A stretch of 64,000 nt of DNA from JAAELZ01 sp965237485 (GCA_965237485.1 CBDEFQ010000009.1:744001-808000); one strand, 5' to 3'. Positions 1 to 9,190 are shown, numbered from the stretch's first letter. The notes: a model not told the origin generated them from the sequence alone. A program made the numbers and translations.

Positions 1-54
1 TTGGGTGTGCACCTCAAGCCCGATAACAACATCCCAGTGATCCAAATAACTCAT
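1..54 (-). CDS. gatB: Asp/Glu-tRNA amidotransferase subunit B, N-terminal fragment (cut by window edge)
   Basis: Only the first 18 codons are in the window. They read MSYLDHWDVVIGLEVHTQ, the invariant start of GatB ahead of its cradle domain. GatB phosphorylates the mischarged Glu-tRNA(Gln) or Asp-tRNA(Asn), and GatA supplies ammonia to it. The start codon overlaps the gatA stop codon as ATGA, indicating translational coupling in a gatC-gatA-gatB operon. The rest of the gene lies beyond base 1. Confidence 0.93.
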   Translation of the reverse strand, partial: MSYLDHWDVVIGLEVHTQ

Positions 55-1514
55 ACACCACCTCCATTTAGTACTGGCTTATGTGTATGCCAATCGCTTA
101 TTTGTTGGTACTGATGGGCGAGGTTTAAAATGCTGGCTTCATCCATATAGCGGCCAATAAGTTGCATTCCGATGGGTAAGCCTTGTTGATCAAAACCGGC
201 GGGAATTGAAAGCGCAGGCAGGCCAGCAAGGTTAATGCTTACAGTATAAATGTCTTCAAGGTACATGCTCACTGGGTCATCATTAACTTGCCCCAGTTTC
301 GGAGCGGTGCGCGGTGTGGTGGGCCCGAGGATGACGTCGCATTGCTTAAAGGCCTGCTCAAAATCGTTTACGATCAAGCGCCTTAGTTTTTGTGCCTTAA
401 TATAATAAGCGTCGTAGTAACCTGATGAGAGGGCGTAGGTACCCACCATAATGCGACGTTTGACTTCTTTGCCGAAGCCTTGGTTACGGCTGTTGATATA
501 CATCGACGCTAAGTCATTGTATTGCTCGGCGCGGTGGCCATAGCGCACGCCGTCGTAGCGAGAAAGATTTGATGAGGCCTCTGCCGGTGCTAAAACGTAA
601 TAACAAGGAATGCCCAATTCGCTGTTTGGCAATTCCACATCGACTAAAATTGCACCCGCTTCGGCGAGTGCTGATTTGGCTTGTTCGATGGCATCAGCAA
701 TCCCTGAGTCTAATGCGGCTGTGAAATACTGCTTAGGTAAACCAATCCTTAAGCCCTTGATGTCGTCGTTGAGTCTACTGGTGAAGTCGATAGTTTGCTT
801 TTCAATTGAGGTCGAATCTTTGGCATCAAATCCACTTATCGCTTCTAGTACCCAGCTGGCATCTTCTGCGCTTTTAGCAAATACCCCTGCTTGATCAAAA
901 GAAGAAGCAAATGCCACCATGCCCCAGCGCGAAACACGGCCATAAGTGGGCTTAATGCCGGTTAAGCCGCATAATGCAGCGGGTTGTCGTACTGACCCGC
1001 CAGTGTCCGTGCCCGTCGCAACTGGAATTATGCCGGACGCTACGGCCACCGCCGCGCCTCCAGAACTACCGCCCGGCACGTGATCCGTATTCCATGGGTT
1101 TAAGGCAGGCCCGTAAAATGAGTTCTCAGTAGTAGAGCCCATAGCAAATTCGTCCATATTGGTTTTGCCAATGCTGACCATGCCTTGCGCTGATAATTTT
1201 TCAACAACGGTTGCATCATAAGGGGAAACAAAGTTGGAGAGCATTTTTGAGCCACAACTGGTTATGACCCCTTTGGTGCAGAACAGATCCTTGTGCGCCA
1301 TTGGAATGCCACATAGCTTCGATGCATTGACTCGCGCGATAAGCTCATCAGCTTTAGTAGCTTGCGTTAAAGCAAGCTCGGGTTGGGTACTGATAAACGC
1401 ATTGAGACCTTCGTGGCCAACGGTTCTATCAAGCGCTAATTGCGTTAGTTCGACGCTACTGGTGCTCCCACTCCTGAGGGCTGCAGCAATATCTTTAAGG
1501 GGTTTTTCCAACAT
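51..1514 (-). CDS. gatA: Asp-tRNA(Asn)/Glu-tRNA(Gln) amidotransferase subunit A
   Basis: This is the glutaminase subunit of the GatCAB complex. It hydrolyses glutamine and channels ammonia to GatB, which converts mischarged Glu-tRNA(Gln) or Asp-tRNA(Asn) to the correct amidated form in the cytoplasm. The 487 residues are the usual family length. The amidase signature is intact: Lys75 (in PMAHKD), Ser150 (in GGSSGG) and Ser174 (in DTGGSVRQPA) match the catalytic Ser-cisSer-Lys triad with the canonical 24-residue spacing between the two serines. It lies between gatC (40-bp gap) and gatB (4-bp overlap). Presence of GatCAB implies that this organism lacks, or does not rely solely on, GlnRS and/or AsnRS; which one cannot be told from this window. 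Confidence 0.97.
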   Translation of the reverse strand: MLEKPLKDIAAALRSGSTSSVELTQLALDRTVGHEGLNAFISTQPELALTQATKADELIARVNASKLCGIPMAHKDLFCTKGVITSCGSKMLSNFVSPYDATVVEKLSAQGMVSIGKTNMDEFAMGSTTENSFYGPALNPWNTDHVPGGSSGGAAVAVASGIIPVATGTDTGGSVRQPAALCGLTGIKPTYGRVSRWGMVAFASSFDQAGVFAKSAEDASWVLEAISGFDAKDSTSIEKQTIDFTSRLNDDIKGLRIGLPKQYFTAALDSGIADAIEQAKSALAEAGAILVDVELPNSELGIPCYYVLAPAEASSNLSRYDGVRYGHRAEQYNDLASMYINSRNQGFGKEVKRRIMVGTYALSSGYYDAYYIKAQKLRRLIVNDFEQAFKQCDVILGPTTPRTAPKLGQVNDDPVSMYLEDIYTVSINLAGLPALSIPAGFDQQGLPIGMQLIGRYMDEASILNLAHQYQQISDWHTHKPVLNGGGV

Positions 1515-1554
1515 GATCTAATGGCTTTTACTAGGGTACGGCGAAAGAAGGTGT

Positions 1555-1842
1555 TTATTCGATGACTTTGGGGACAGTGAATAAACCCTGTTGCGCATGT
1601 GGCGTTAACGCTTGAAATGCCTCTCGCTGATCGGATTCAGTCACCTTATCTTCCCGTAATCGCAGAACGGGGTCTTGTGGGTGCGACAAAGGTTCTACGC
1701 CTTCAGTATCGACACTTTGCATTTGATCGATGAGAGAAATAATGCCATCCATATTACTAATGGTTTCTCCTAAATCGCTATCTTCGACGCTTAACATCGC
1801 CAGTTTGGCGATAGACTGAATTTGGTCTTTATCAAATGACAC
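1555..1842 (-). CDS. gatC: Asp-tRNA(Asn)/Glu-tRNA(Gln) amidotransferase subunit C
   Basis: This is the small non-catalytic subunit that wraps around the GatA-GatB interface. At 95 residues it has the family length. It contains the typical N-terminal 'IAKLAMLSVEDSDLGE' helix and the central 'VEPLSHPQDPVLRLREDKV' segment conserved in GatC. It is the first gene of the gatC-gatA-gatB operon and is transcribed away from mreB, an arrangement also known from pseudomonads. Confidence 0.95.
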   Translation of the reverse strand: MSFDKDQIQSIAKLAMLSVEDSDLGETISNMDGIISLIDQMQSVDTEGVEPLSHPQDPVLRLREDKVTESDQREAFQALTPHAQQGLFTVPKVIE

Positions 1843-2104
1843 TAGGCGTTCCGCTGAATGGTTGATGAATTAGAGGGCCGATTTTCACCATAGTATAGCG
1901 CAATGTTGTTAGCCTAAAACAGGATCAATATGTTAAATTACAGCCTTTAGTGTAAGGCCTTAAACTTAAGGCTGCTTACAATCAGGTCGATTACGCGCAA
2001 AGCAATTTTATTGAGCCTAAAACTGAGTTTTGTTTGCCCTATCGGCGAGCAAAATCCAGCTTTGTTGTTGGGTTCGACCGCATGACTTTTTCGAAAAACA
2101 TACA
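1843..2104. promoter_or_regulatory. Divergent intergenic region between gatC and mreB
   Basis: These 262 bp separate two divergently transcribed operons and must carry both promoters. No strong -10/-35 pair or operator palindrome could be singled out by eye. The inference rests on gene arrangement alone. Confidence 0.4.
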
Positions 2105-3142
2105 ATGTTCAAAAAAATTGTGGGGTATTTCTCCAACGATCTAGCCATCGACCTAGGGACAGCGAATACGCTTATCTACGTCAGAAATAAAGGCATTATT
2201 CTGAATGAGCCATCTGTTGTGGCGATTCAGAACGATGGCCGTGGAAGTAAAAAGGTTTTGGCCGTTGGCACCGAGGCGAAGCTAATGTTAGGCCGCACGC
2301 CTGGTTCAATTCAAGCAATTCGACCACTTAAAGATGGCGTAATCGCTGATTTCAATATTACTGAGGTCATGTTGAAGGATTTCATTAAGAAGGCGCAGGA
2401 GAATCGCTTTTTCTCCAGTCCACGTATCATTATTTGTGTGCCCTGTACTTCTACTCAGGTTGAGCGACGCGCGATTCGCGAATCTGCACTCAGTGCTGGT
2501 GCTAGAGAAGCCTACCTTATTGAAGAACCAATGGCCGTGGCCATCGGCGCAAATCTGCCTGTTGGCGAACCAACGGGTTCGATGGTAGTTGATATCGGTG
2601 GTGGTACCACTGAGGTTGGCGTTTTATCTCTTGGCGGCATGGTCTATGCTAACTCCCTGCGAGTAGCGGGTGATATCTTTGATGAAAGCATTATAAATTA
2701 TGTACGCCGCCGTCACGGCGTGTTGATTGGTGAAGCCACGGCTGAACGGATTAAGAAAACCATCGGTACGGCATGGTCCGAGTCGGAATTCTTAGAAATG
2801 GAAGTGAAGGGTCTCGATGTGACCGAAGGGATGTCGCGCAGTATTGTGGTTACCAGTACGGAAATATATGAAGCAATAAGTGATTCGTTAGATCAGATCG
2901 TACAGGCCATTCGACAAGCTCTGGAAAAGACCCCCCCCGAGCTAAGTGCAGACATAGGCGAAAAAGGCATGGTGATCGCCGGCGGTGGAGCCTTATTGCG
3001 TGATATGGACCAAAGATTTATGCAAGATACAGGCTTGCCCGTGGTTATCGCTGAGGACCCTCTGTCTTGTGTAGCACGCGGCTGTGGACGTGCGCTTGAG
3101 GAAATGGATTCGCTTGGCAACGTGTTTACTTACGACTCTTAA
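2105..3142 (+). CDS. mreB: Rod shape-determining protein MreB (bacterial actin)
   Basis: MreB forms membrane-associated ATP-dependent filaments that steer the elongasome (MreCD, RodA, PBP2). The ATG at 2105 gives 345 residues starting MFKKIVGYFSNDLAIDLGTA, which matches the family N-terminus (E. coli MreB is 347 residues). An in-frame upstream start at 2030 would add 25 residues with no family counterpart, so it was not used. The phosphate-1 loop (DLGTANTLIY), the 'DIGGGTTEVGVLSLGG' phosphate-2 region and the 'GGGALLRDMD' adenosine motif are all visible. No clear Shine-Dalgarno sequence precedes the start. It heads a long morphogenesis cluster. Confidence 0.97.
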   Translation: MFKKIVGYFSNDLAIDLGTANTLIYVRNKGIILNEPSVVAIQNDGRGSKKVLAVGTEAKLMLGRTPGSIQAIRPLKDGVIADFNITEVMLKDFIKKAQENRFFSSPRIIICVPCTSTQVERRAIRESALSAGAREAYLIEEPMAVAIGANLPVGEPTGSMVVDIGGGTTEVGVLSLGGMVYANSLRVAGDIFDESIINYVRRRHGVLIGEATAERIKKTIGTAWSESEFLEMEVKGLDVTEGMSRSIVVTSTEIYEAISDSLDQIVQAIRQALEKTPPELSADIGEKGMVIAGGGALLRDMDQRFMQDTGLPVVIAEDPLSCVARGCGRALEEMDSLGNVFTYDS

Positions 3143-3170
3143 ATTACTTAAGCGTTTATTTTGTCAATGG

Positions 3171-3194
3171 GCCCTCAAGTGAGGGCTTTATTTT
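3171..3194 (+). terminator. Rho-independent terminator or attenuator between mreB and mreC
   Basis: A perfect 6-bp stem GCCCTC/GAGGGC with an AAGT loop is followed by TTTATTTT. It sits 29 bp after the mreB stop and 70 bp before mreC. In many bacteria MreB is made in excess over MreCD, and partial termination here would achieve that. The regulatory role is inferred. Confidence 0.75.
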
Positions 3195-3263
3195 GCCCAT
3201 TTGCTATGCTTAACCCGCGTATAATCGCGCGGTAATTTAATCAAAACCGCCCGCCGTTTAGCC

Positions 3264-4139
3264 GTGAATACGCTGACTCCGATATACCGCTTTGCATTCG
3301 TTTCTATCTTAACGATTGCCTTGCTGATTTTCGATCACCGTACTCAGTATTTCGATCAAGCGCGATATTACGCTTCAAATATTAATGTGCCGTTTTATCG
3401 GGTGCTGGATGTGCCTGCAAGGCTCAGCAATTTTTTTAGCGATTACTGGCCTAACCGAAAGCTAATTGATAACTATGATCAGTTGCAATTAGACAATAAA
3501 TTTCTGCAAGCCAAGGTGCAGCGCTATGATGCTTTAGAGCTGGAAAAAAATCGTTTGCTACTCTTGTTATCAGCTAGCCACGCCAGGCCAGAGGAACTGA
3601 TGATGTTGGCGCGAGTAACCAATACTGAATTAAAGGGCAGCCAAGATCAACGCTATATAATTGATCGAGGCAGCAATGCAGGCGTGTATGCTTCCCAAGC
3701 AGTGATAGATGCAAATGGAGTGATCGGACAAGTTAGTTTTGTGGGTCAAGCTTATAGCGTGGTGACATTGATCACCGATTCCAGTCACGCGATGCCAGTT
3801 GAAGTGTTGCGCAATGGCTTACGCAGCATTGTAAGAGGACAAGGACAAAACCAAATTATGGTGCTGCCCTTTTTATCGTTGCAAGCAGATATTGAAGTTG
3901 GGGATGTGCTAATTACTTCTGGATTGGGCGACGTGTTTCCTCCGGGCCATCCTGTAGCTGAAGTGGTGGAGGTAAAAGCGGATTCTGCGGAAGCATTTTT
4001 GCAGGTGCGGGTTAAGCCATTCTCTGAGGTTGATAAAGTCAAAGAGCTGCTTTTATTACGTGCTCGTCCCGATTCTACTCAACCCACTGCGGCTAGCACC
4101 TCGGTATCAGAAACAGTGCAGGCACCTGAAGAACAGTGA
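3264..4139 (+). CDS. mreC: Rod shape-determining protein MreC
   Basis: MreC is a bitopic inner-membrane protein. Its periplasmic domain activates PBP2-RodA and links it to MreB. The 291-residue protein starts at GTG. It has one N-terminal membrane segment (about residues 10-25), a predicted coiled coil (about 65-105, NYDQLQLDNKFLQAKVQRYD) and the beta-rich MreC core, including 'GSNAGVYASQAVIDANGVIG' and 'GLGDVFPPGHPVAEV'. The C-terminal Thr/Ser/Pro-rich tail is typical. Its stop overlaps the mreD GTG start by 4 bp. Confidence 0.95.
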   Translation: MNTLTPIYRFAFVSILTIALLIFDHRTQYFDQARYYASNINVPFYRVLDVPARLSNFFSDYWPNRKLIDNYDQLQLDNKFLQAKVQRYDALELEKNRLLLLLSASHARPEELMMLARVTNTELKGSQDQRYIIDRGSNAGVYASQAVIDANGVIGQVSFVGQAYSVVTLITDSSHAMPVEVLRNGLRSIVRGQGQNQIMVLPFLSLQADIEVGDVLITSGLGDVFPPGHPVAEVVEVKADSAEAFLQVRVKPFSEVDKVKELLLLRARPDSTQPTAASTSVSETVQAPEEQ

Positions 4140-4630
4140 AGATTTCGCTGGCATCTGTTCAGGTACCGCACTGGTGGACGATCGTTCTGAGTTTAGTTGT
4201 GGCTATTTTTCTAGCTTTGATGCCCATGCCAGAGCTTCTGCGTTATGCAAAACCGGATTGGATTGGCTTAGTGGTTATATACTGGGTATTACATCTACCA
4301 CGGCATTTAGGCGTATTTTTTGGTTGGTCTGCTGGGATATTGCATGATATCTTAAGTTTTTCATTATTGGGTTTGAATGCCTTGGGCAAGTCGTTGATAG
4401 CAGCGGTAATTAGCACTAGTGCTTATCAAATTAAGCACTTTAGCATGATTAAACAAAGTTTTATAGTGTTCGTATTGCAGTCATTTAACGTGGCAATTAT
4501 TGCATGGATAAACTATTTAACAATCGGCACTGAAGTGCGCCTAGCTTTTTGGCAAAGCGCAATCGCCTCGGCACTATTGTGGCCTTTTATCTCCACAATA
4601 CTAAATAGACTCGACCCATTTAGAGCGTAA
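4136..4630 (+). CDS. mreD: Rod shape-determining protein MreD
   Basis: MreD is a small polytopic inner-membrane partner of MreC in the elongasome. The 164-residue product begins at GTG overlapping the mreC stop (GTGA). It is strongly hydrophobic with about five membrane segments. It carries the family motif region 'PDWIGLVVIYWVLHLPRHLGVFFGWSAGILHDILSFSLLGLNALGKSL' (conserved Pro/His, Gly-rich loop and Asp-Gly pattern; seen at roughly residues 39-85). Position after mreC and before mrdA confirms the assignment. Confidence 0.93.
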   Translation: MKISLASVQVPHWWTIVLSLVVAIFLALMPMPELLRYAKPDWIGLVVIYWVLHLPRHLGVFFGWSAGILHDILSFSLLGLNALGKSLIAAVISTSAYQIKHFSMIKQSFIVFVLQSFNVAIIAWINYLTIGTEVRLAFWQSAIASALLWPFISTILNRLDPFRA

Positions 4631-4637
4631 ATTTATA

Positions 4638-6572
4638 GTGAATCAACATTCGAGTCGATCTGCTTTAGGGGACGGTGGCCCTGCTATTCGGGATCAATTG
4701 CGGGAAGTTGAGATTGTGCAGTCTCGATTGGTGATGGTGACTTTGTTATCCCTCATTTTAGTGCTGATACTGATCGCAAGGCTATACTATCTGCAGATAA
4801 GCCAGCACCAACGGTTCGCTAATCTGGCGAATGACAATAGGGTAAATACGCAAGCTGTTGCTCCAGTTAGAGGTTTAATTTTTGACCGTAATGGTGAGCC
4901 ATTGGCTACCAACGAACGGGCTTACAATTTAGAAATATTGCCAAATAAAGTAAGCGATATGGAAGCACTAATTGCTCAGCTTCAAGTGCTTATTGATATT
5001 AGTTTGTCTGAAATTGAGCAGTTTAAGAAATTGGTAAAATATAGGCCTTCCTTTGAACGTCAGGTATTGCGCACCAATCTAACCGAAGCAGAGGCTGGGC
5101 GCTTTTCCTCTAATCAACACCAGTTTGAGGGGGCATTTTTAGTAGCTGCCTTACAACGTTATTATCCCCAAGGTGATTTGATGGGGCATGTAGTTGGGTA
5201 TGTCGGACGCATTAGCAGCGAAGATGTAAAAGTAATTGATAAAAACGCATATGCTGGTACTCACTACATTGGTAAATTGGGCATTGAAGCCAATTACGAG
5301 GATTTGCTACTCGGCCAAGTGGGGTCAGAGCAGGTAGAGACGAATGCACATGGACGAGAAGTAAGAGTCCTGAAACGAGAACACCCCGTTACTGGAAAAA
5401 GCTTGTATTTAAGCATCGATACCAAACTACAAGAAAAAGCCCGCGAATTGCTGCGCGAGTTTGAAGGTGCGGTGGTGGCTATTGACCCTAATACCGGCGG
5501 CATACTCGCCTTTGTCAGCGAACCGGGGTACGACACCAATCCATTTGTGAATGGTATTACCAGCAAAGACTATCAGTCATTACGGGAATCTGATCGTCGG
5601 CCACTGTTGAATCGAGCGTTAAATGGCCGTTATGCACCTGGATCAACCATTAAGGGATTTATGGGTTTGATTGGGATGAAAAATGGGTTTGCTGCTAGTA
5701 ATGCGATATTTTGCCCTGGTTGGTATTCTTTGCCTAACTCTAAACACCGATATCGTTGTTGGAAACATGCGGGCCACGGTCGAGTAGATTTACACGATGC
5801 GATTGCGCAGTCCTGTGACGTGTATTTCTATCGTTCAGCTAAGCGCTTAGGTATTGATCGCTTGCACGAAGGGATGACGGGATTTGGATTTGGTAAAGTA
5901 ACAGGTGTGGATATTCCTAATGAACCCAGTGCACTTATGCCATCTCGAGATTGGAAGAAACGAGTAAAAGGCATATCTTGGTATCCTGGCGAAACGGTGA
6001 TTACTGGAATTGGCCAAGGCTATATGCTGACGACGCCTTTGCAGTTAGCGGCAGCAACGGCGATGCTAGCAAATCGAGGACAAGCAGTGATACCCCATTT
6101 TTTAACCGCTATTCAAGATGCAGATACTGGCGAGCAAATTGAAGTGAGTTACCCAAAGCCTGAAAGAGCGACCGACATTTCATCAGTAGCTTACGACGAG
6201 GTAATTAAAGCAATGACTGATGTAGTGCATGGTCCGCGAGGCACTGCCAGGCGTTTAGGTGTGGGGCTTGAATATAAAATTGCGGGCAAGACCGGTACCG
6301 CGCAAGTAAAGAGCATTGCGCAAGGTGCTAAGTATGACGAGAAAAATACTGAGAAAAAATTTCGTGACCATTCGCTGTTCGTGGCTTTTGCACCAGTTGA
6401 CGACCCCAAAATCGCCTTGGCCGTGGTGGTCGAACACGGGGGCAGCGGAAGTCGCGTGGCCGCGCCGATTGCTAAAGAAATTATCGATTACTACTTAGTG
6501 GAACGGCTCAATCTAATAAATCGCGAAAAAACAAAAGTGAATCAATCGCTACAATTGAATGCCCAGCTTTAA
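4638..6572 (+). CDS. mrdA: Penicillin-binding protein 2 (elongation-specific transpeptidase)
   Basis: PBP2 cross-links new peptidoglycan strands made by RodA along the lateral wall. It is 644 residues from a GTG start with an N-terminal membrane anchor (about residues 32-52), a dimerisation/pedestal domain and a C-terminal transpeptidase domain. The three penicillin-binding motifs are intact: STIK (Ser336 nucleophile, Lys339), SCD (392-394) and KTG (551-553). The four-cysteine/His region around 'CPGWYSLPNSKHRYRCWKH' is characteristic of PBP2. The next gene, rodA, starts inside its 3' end (14-bp overlap), as expected for a stoichiometric pair. Confidence 0.97.
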   Translation: MNQHSSRSALGDGGPAIRDQLREVEIVQSRLVMVTLLSLILVLILIARLYYLQISQHQRFANLANDNRVNTQAVAPVRGLIFDRNGEPLATNERAYNLEILPNKVSDMEALIAQLQVLIDISLSEIEQFKKLVKYRPSFERQVLRTNLTEAEAGRFSSNQHQFEGAFLVAALQRYYPQGDLMGHVVGYVGRISSEDVKVIDKNAYAGTHYIGKLGIEANYEDLLLGQVGSEQVETNAHGREVRVLKREHPVTGKSLYLSIDTKLQEKARELLREFEGAVVAIDPNTGGILAFVSEPGYDTNPFVNGITSKDYQSLRESDRRPLLNRALNGRYAPGSTIKGFMGLIGMKNGFAASNAIFCPGWYSLPNSKHRYRCWKHAGHGRVDLHDAIAQSCDVYFYRSAKRLGIDRLHEGMTGFGFGKVTGVDIPNEPSALMPSRDWKKRVKGISWYPGETVITGIGQGYMLTTPLQLAAATAMLANRGQAVIPHFLTAIQDADTGEQIEVSYPKPERATDISSVAYDEVIKAMTDVVHGPRGTARRLGVGLEYKIAGKTGTAQVKSIAQGAKYDEKNTEKKFRDHSLFVAFAPVDDPKIALAVVVEHGGSGSRVAAPIAKEIIDYYLVERLNLINREKTKVNQSLQLNAQL

Positions 6573-7644
6573 ACTAAAAATTGATATGCCACTGTTTCTG
6601 GGCATCTTTTTTCTGTGCGCATTGAGCTTAGTTGTGCTGTTTAGCGCCAGCGGAGGCGACAGTGATCTAATAATTAAGCAAACCATTCGTATGGGTATTG
6701 CTTTGCTGATGATGGTTATTGTGGCGCAATTTTCCACCGCGAGTTATCAGCGTATCTCTCCACAAATTTATGCTGCTGGCTTTATTATGTTAATTGCCGT
6801 TTTAGGCATGGGCATTATTGGTAAAGGGGCACAACGTTGGCTTGATTTTGGCTTGATACGGTTTCAACCGTCTGAAATCATGAAACTGGCGGTGCCGATG
6901 ATGGTAGCTTGGGTAGCAACACGCCGCTTTTTGCCACTTTCTATACGGCATATTTTGCTGTGCTTCATAATTATTGCTGGCCCCGCTACTTTGATTGGAT
7001 TACAGCCTGACTTGGGAACTGCGTTGTTGGTTTCTTTTGCCGGTTTGGCGGTTATTTTTCTTGCTGGAATTAGTTGGAGGTTTATGGCAACTCTGGCTAC
7101 GGCGATGATTGTCGGCGCACCGCTAATGTGGAGCTTTGTACTGCATGAGTATCAAAAATCGAGAATTGTCACCCTATTTGACCCGTGGCAAGACCCACTA
7201 GGAGCGGGTTATCACACCATACAATCAATGATTGCAATTGGCTCTGGCGGTTTACCAGGAAAGGGTTGGTTGGGTGGTTCGCAGGCCCAATTAGAATTTA
7301 TTCCCGAACGCAGTACCGATTTTATATTTTCAGTTTTTGGGGAAGAATTTGGATTTTGGGGTGTCTTGCTATTACTTGCAGTTTATATGTTTTTAGTTTT
7401 TCGCGGCGTAATGATTGCTTTTTATGCGCAGGAAACTTACGACCGCTTATTAGCGGGTAGCATAATTCTAACCTTCTTATTTTATGTGTTCGTCAATATC
7501 GGCATGGTTTCGGGGATATTGCCAGTAGTGGGCGTGCCATTGCCATTAATTAGCTATGGTGGCACATCTATTGTGACATTGATGATGGGTTTTGGTATCT
7601 TAATGAGCATTGCAGCCGAAGAACGAAAGTTAACCCGTAACTAA
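6559..7644 (+). CDS. mrdB: Peptidoglycan glycosyltransferase RodA (SEDS family)
   Basis: RodA polymerises lipid II into glycan strands in the inner membrane as the partner of PBP2. The 361-residue protein has about ten hydrophobic segments. SEDS landmarks are visible: 'GAQRWLDFGLIRFQPSEIMKLA', 'LQPDLGTALLV' (the acidic residue of the catalytic loop lies in this part of the family), 'YHTIQSMIAIGSGG' and 'PLPLISYGGTS'. It overlaps mrdA by 14 bp and its stop overlaps the mltB ATG by one base (TAATG). Confidence 0.97.
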   Translation: MPSFKLKIDMPLFLGIFFLCALSLVVLFSASGGDSDLIIKQTIRMGIALLMMVIVAQFSTASYQRISPQIYAAGFIMLIAVLGMGIIGKGAQRWLDFGLIRFQPSEIMKLAVPMMVAWVATRRFLPLSIRHILLCFIIIAGPATLIGLQPDLGTALLVSFAGLAVIFLAGISWRFMATLATAMIVGAPLMWSFVLHEYQKSRIVTLFDPWQDPLGAGYHTIQSMIAIGSGGLPGKGWLGGSQAQLEFIPERSTDFIFSVFGEEFGFWGVLLLLAVYMFLVFRGVMIAFYAQETYDRLLAGSIILTFLFYVFVNIGMVSGILPVVGVPLPLISYGGTSIVTLMMGFGILMSIAAEERKLTRN

Positions 7645-8654
7645 TGCTGAATTGGTTTAAAAGAATGCCTACCAAATCGACTCGCTTGTGCTTGTCTATC
7701 CTTATTGCAACTTATTTAACTTTCCACAGTTTAGTTCAAGCAGTGCCATTAACTTCATCAACTCAGTTGAATAAAGTTAGCAGTCAACTAATTGAATCAG
7801 AGCTTTACACCAAGAACGAACTCACCGCGCTGATAGCGCCATTGCAAATTGATCGAAAAATTATCGAGTTAATGGATCGCCAAGCTGAAGGAAAGCCTTG
7901 GTATAAGTACAGAGATATTTTTGTAAAGCCAGACAGAATTAAAAGCGGTGCTGAATTTATGCAACTTAACGCATTGACCTTAGCAAAAGCGCATGATCAT
8001 TTTGGAGTACCTCCTTACGTAATATCCGCCCTAATTGGAGTTGAAACATTTTACGGCACCCGAATGGGGTCAAGAAGCGTACTACGTTCGCTGGTAACAC
8101 TCACCGCAGCATATCCACGCAGAGCTGATTTTTTCGGTAGAGAGTTAAAAAAGTTTTTGACGATTGTTAAACAAGAAAAACTGATTCCAAATGGTGTTGA
8201 AGGCTCTTATGCTGGGGCGATTGGCATACCGCAGTTTATGCCAAGCAGCTATGAAGCGTACGCTGTGGATTTTAACGGCAATGGCAAGCGGGACCTCGTA
8301 AATGAAGTTGAAGACGCTATCGGCAGCGTAGCGAACTATTTGCATGTTCATGGTTGGAAACGTGATCAGCCTATACGCAAATGGTTAAGCCAACCAGTAA
8401 GTGAAGCGATGTTGCCAATACTTAAAAACAAAGCCAAGCCACAAAATACCATAGGTCAATTGCAACAATTGGGGTTGAAGTTGGATTACGGCTCGGAAAC
8501 CAAGGCTAATTTAATGCGTCTTAAGCAAGAACAAAGATGGAAGTACTTCGTTAGTTTTCGCAATTTTCATGCTCTCACACGGTATAACCCAAGTAATAAA
8601 TATGCCATGGCGATTGTTGATTTATCAGATGAAATACAGAAATATGTCAACTAA
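7644..8654 (+). CDS. mltB: Lytic murein transglycosylase B
   Basis: MltB cleaves the MurNAc-GlcNAc bond with formation of a 1,6-anhydro end, making room for wall growth or recycling. The 336 residues begin with a signal peptide (hydrophobic core about 15-33, ending near QAVP). No lipobox cysteine is seen, so it may be a soluble periplasmic form. The catalytic glutamate is Glu134 in 'IGVETFYGTRMG', and the downstream 'GAIGIPQFMPSSYEAYAVDFNGNGKRDL' block is the MltB fold signature. It is translationally linked to rodA and followed by rlpA and dacA, as in other gammaproteobacteria. Confidence 0.94.
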   Translation: MLNWFKRMPTKSTRLCLSILIATYLTFHSLVQAVPLTSSTQLNKVSSQLIESELYTKNELTALIAPLQIDRKIIELMDRQAEGKPWYKYRDIFVKPDRIKSGAEFMQLNALTLAKAHDHFGVPPYVISALIGVETFYGTRMGSRSVLRSLVTLTAAYPRRADFFGRELKKFLTIVKQEKLIPNGVEGSYAGAIGIPQFMPSSYEAYAVDFNGNGKRDLVNEVEDAIGSVANYLHVHGWKRDQPIRKWLSQPVSEAMLPILKNKAKPQNTIGQLQQLGLKLDYGSETKANLMRLKQEQRWKYFVSFRNFHALTRYNPSNKYAMAIVDLSDEIQKYVN

Positions 8655-9151
8655 TGCAGGAAAGACCAGCGTGAGTATTTTCCAACTTACGGCAGGGCGC
8701 TGGTAGCTTTGGTTACGCTTTTATATATTAGTGCCTGCACGACTAATTTGAAAAAGCATGGCACCTATTTACCCGACGATGGTCAGCCTAAGCAAAAAGT
8801 CGATATTGACGCGGTTAAGGATGCTGTTCCAAAGCCAGATTCTTTAAGCAAAACGGGTAACCGGCCGTATAGCGTTTTTGGCCAAAACTATACGACACTG
8901 AACTCGCCAAGTGGCTATCGCGAAGCAGGTTTCGCGTCTTGGTACGGCACAAATTTCACGGTCGGTCGACTTCTAGCGGTGAGCCTGACTATATGTATGC
9001 TATGTCGGCAGCGCATCGCACTTTGCCACGAACTGAGGAAGACATGTTCCGTGTAAAAATGGGCCTCTATACAGATGCGGACGCTGCCTTGCGTAGCAAA
9101 CTTGAGGTTGACCGAAATTTAGGTCTTGAATCGCGCGTGGTGTTTGAATAA
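8655..9151 (+). pseudogene. rlpA: rlpA remnant: lipoprotein A with frameshift and internal deletion
   Basis: RlpA is normally an outer-membrane lipoprotein with a double-psi beta-barrel (DPBB) lytic transglycosylase domain and a C-terminal SPOR domain. Here a lipoprotein signal with Cys in 'YISAC' leads into the family start 'GYREAGFASWYG'. Then one base is missing near 8955 (ACAAATTT where ACAAAATTT would keep frame). The second frame continues 'FHGRSTSSGE...AAHRTLP' and jumps straight to 'MFRVKMGLYTDADAALRSKL', which is SPOR sequence. Most of the DPBB domain after AAHRTLP is therefore absent. No ATG or GTG starts the first frame; the nearest start is TTG 8709, inside the signal peptide. The gene is almost certainly non-functional. 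Confidence 0.88.
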
Positions 9152-9190
9152 CCACTGTTCAGTGATCGGCTGGTTTAAGTAAATGATAAT

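Noticed and set aside
610..1521. Plus-strand frames opposite gatA
   Set aside because: They are antisense shadows of a strongly conserved gene with no features of their own. The same applies to antisense frames over mreB, mrdA, lptD, rho, prmB, hemH and the transposases.
2030..2104. N-terminal extension of MreB from an earlier start
   Set aside because: The 25 extra residues are absent from the family and the ATG at 2105 matches the conserved MFKKI start.
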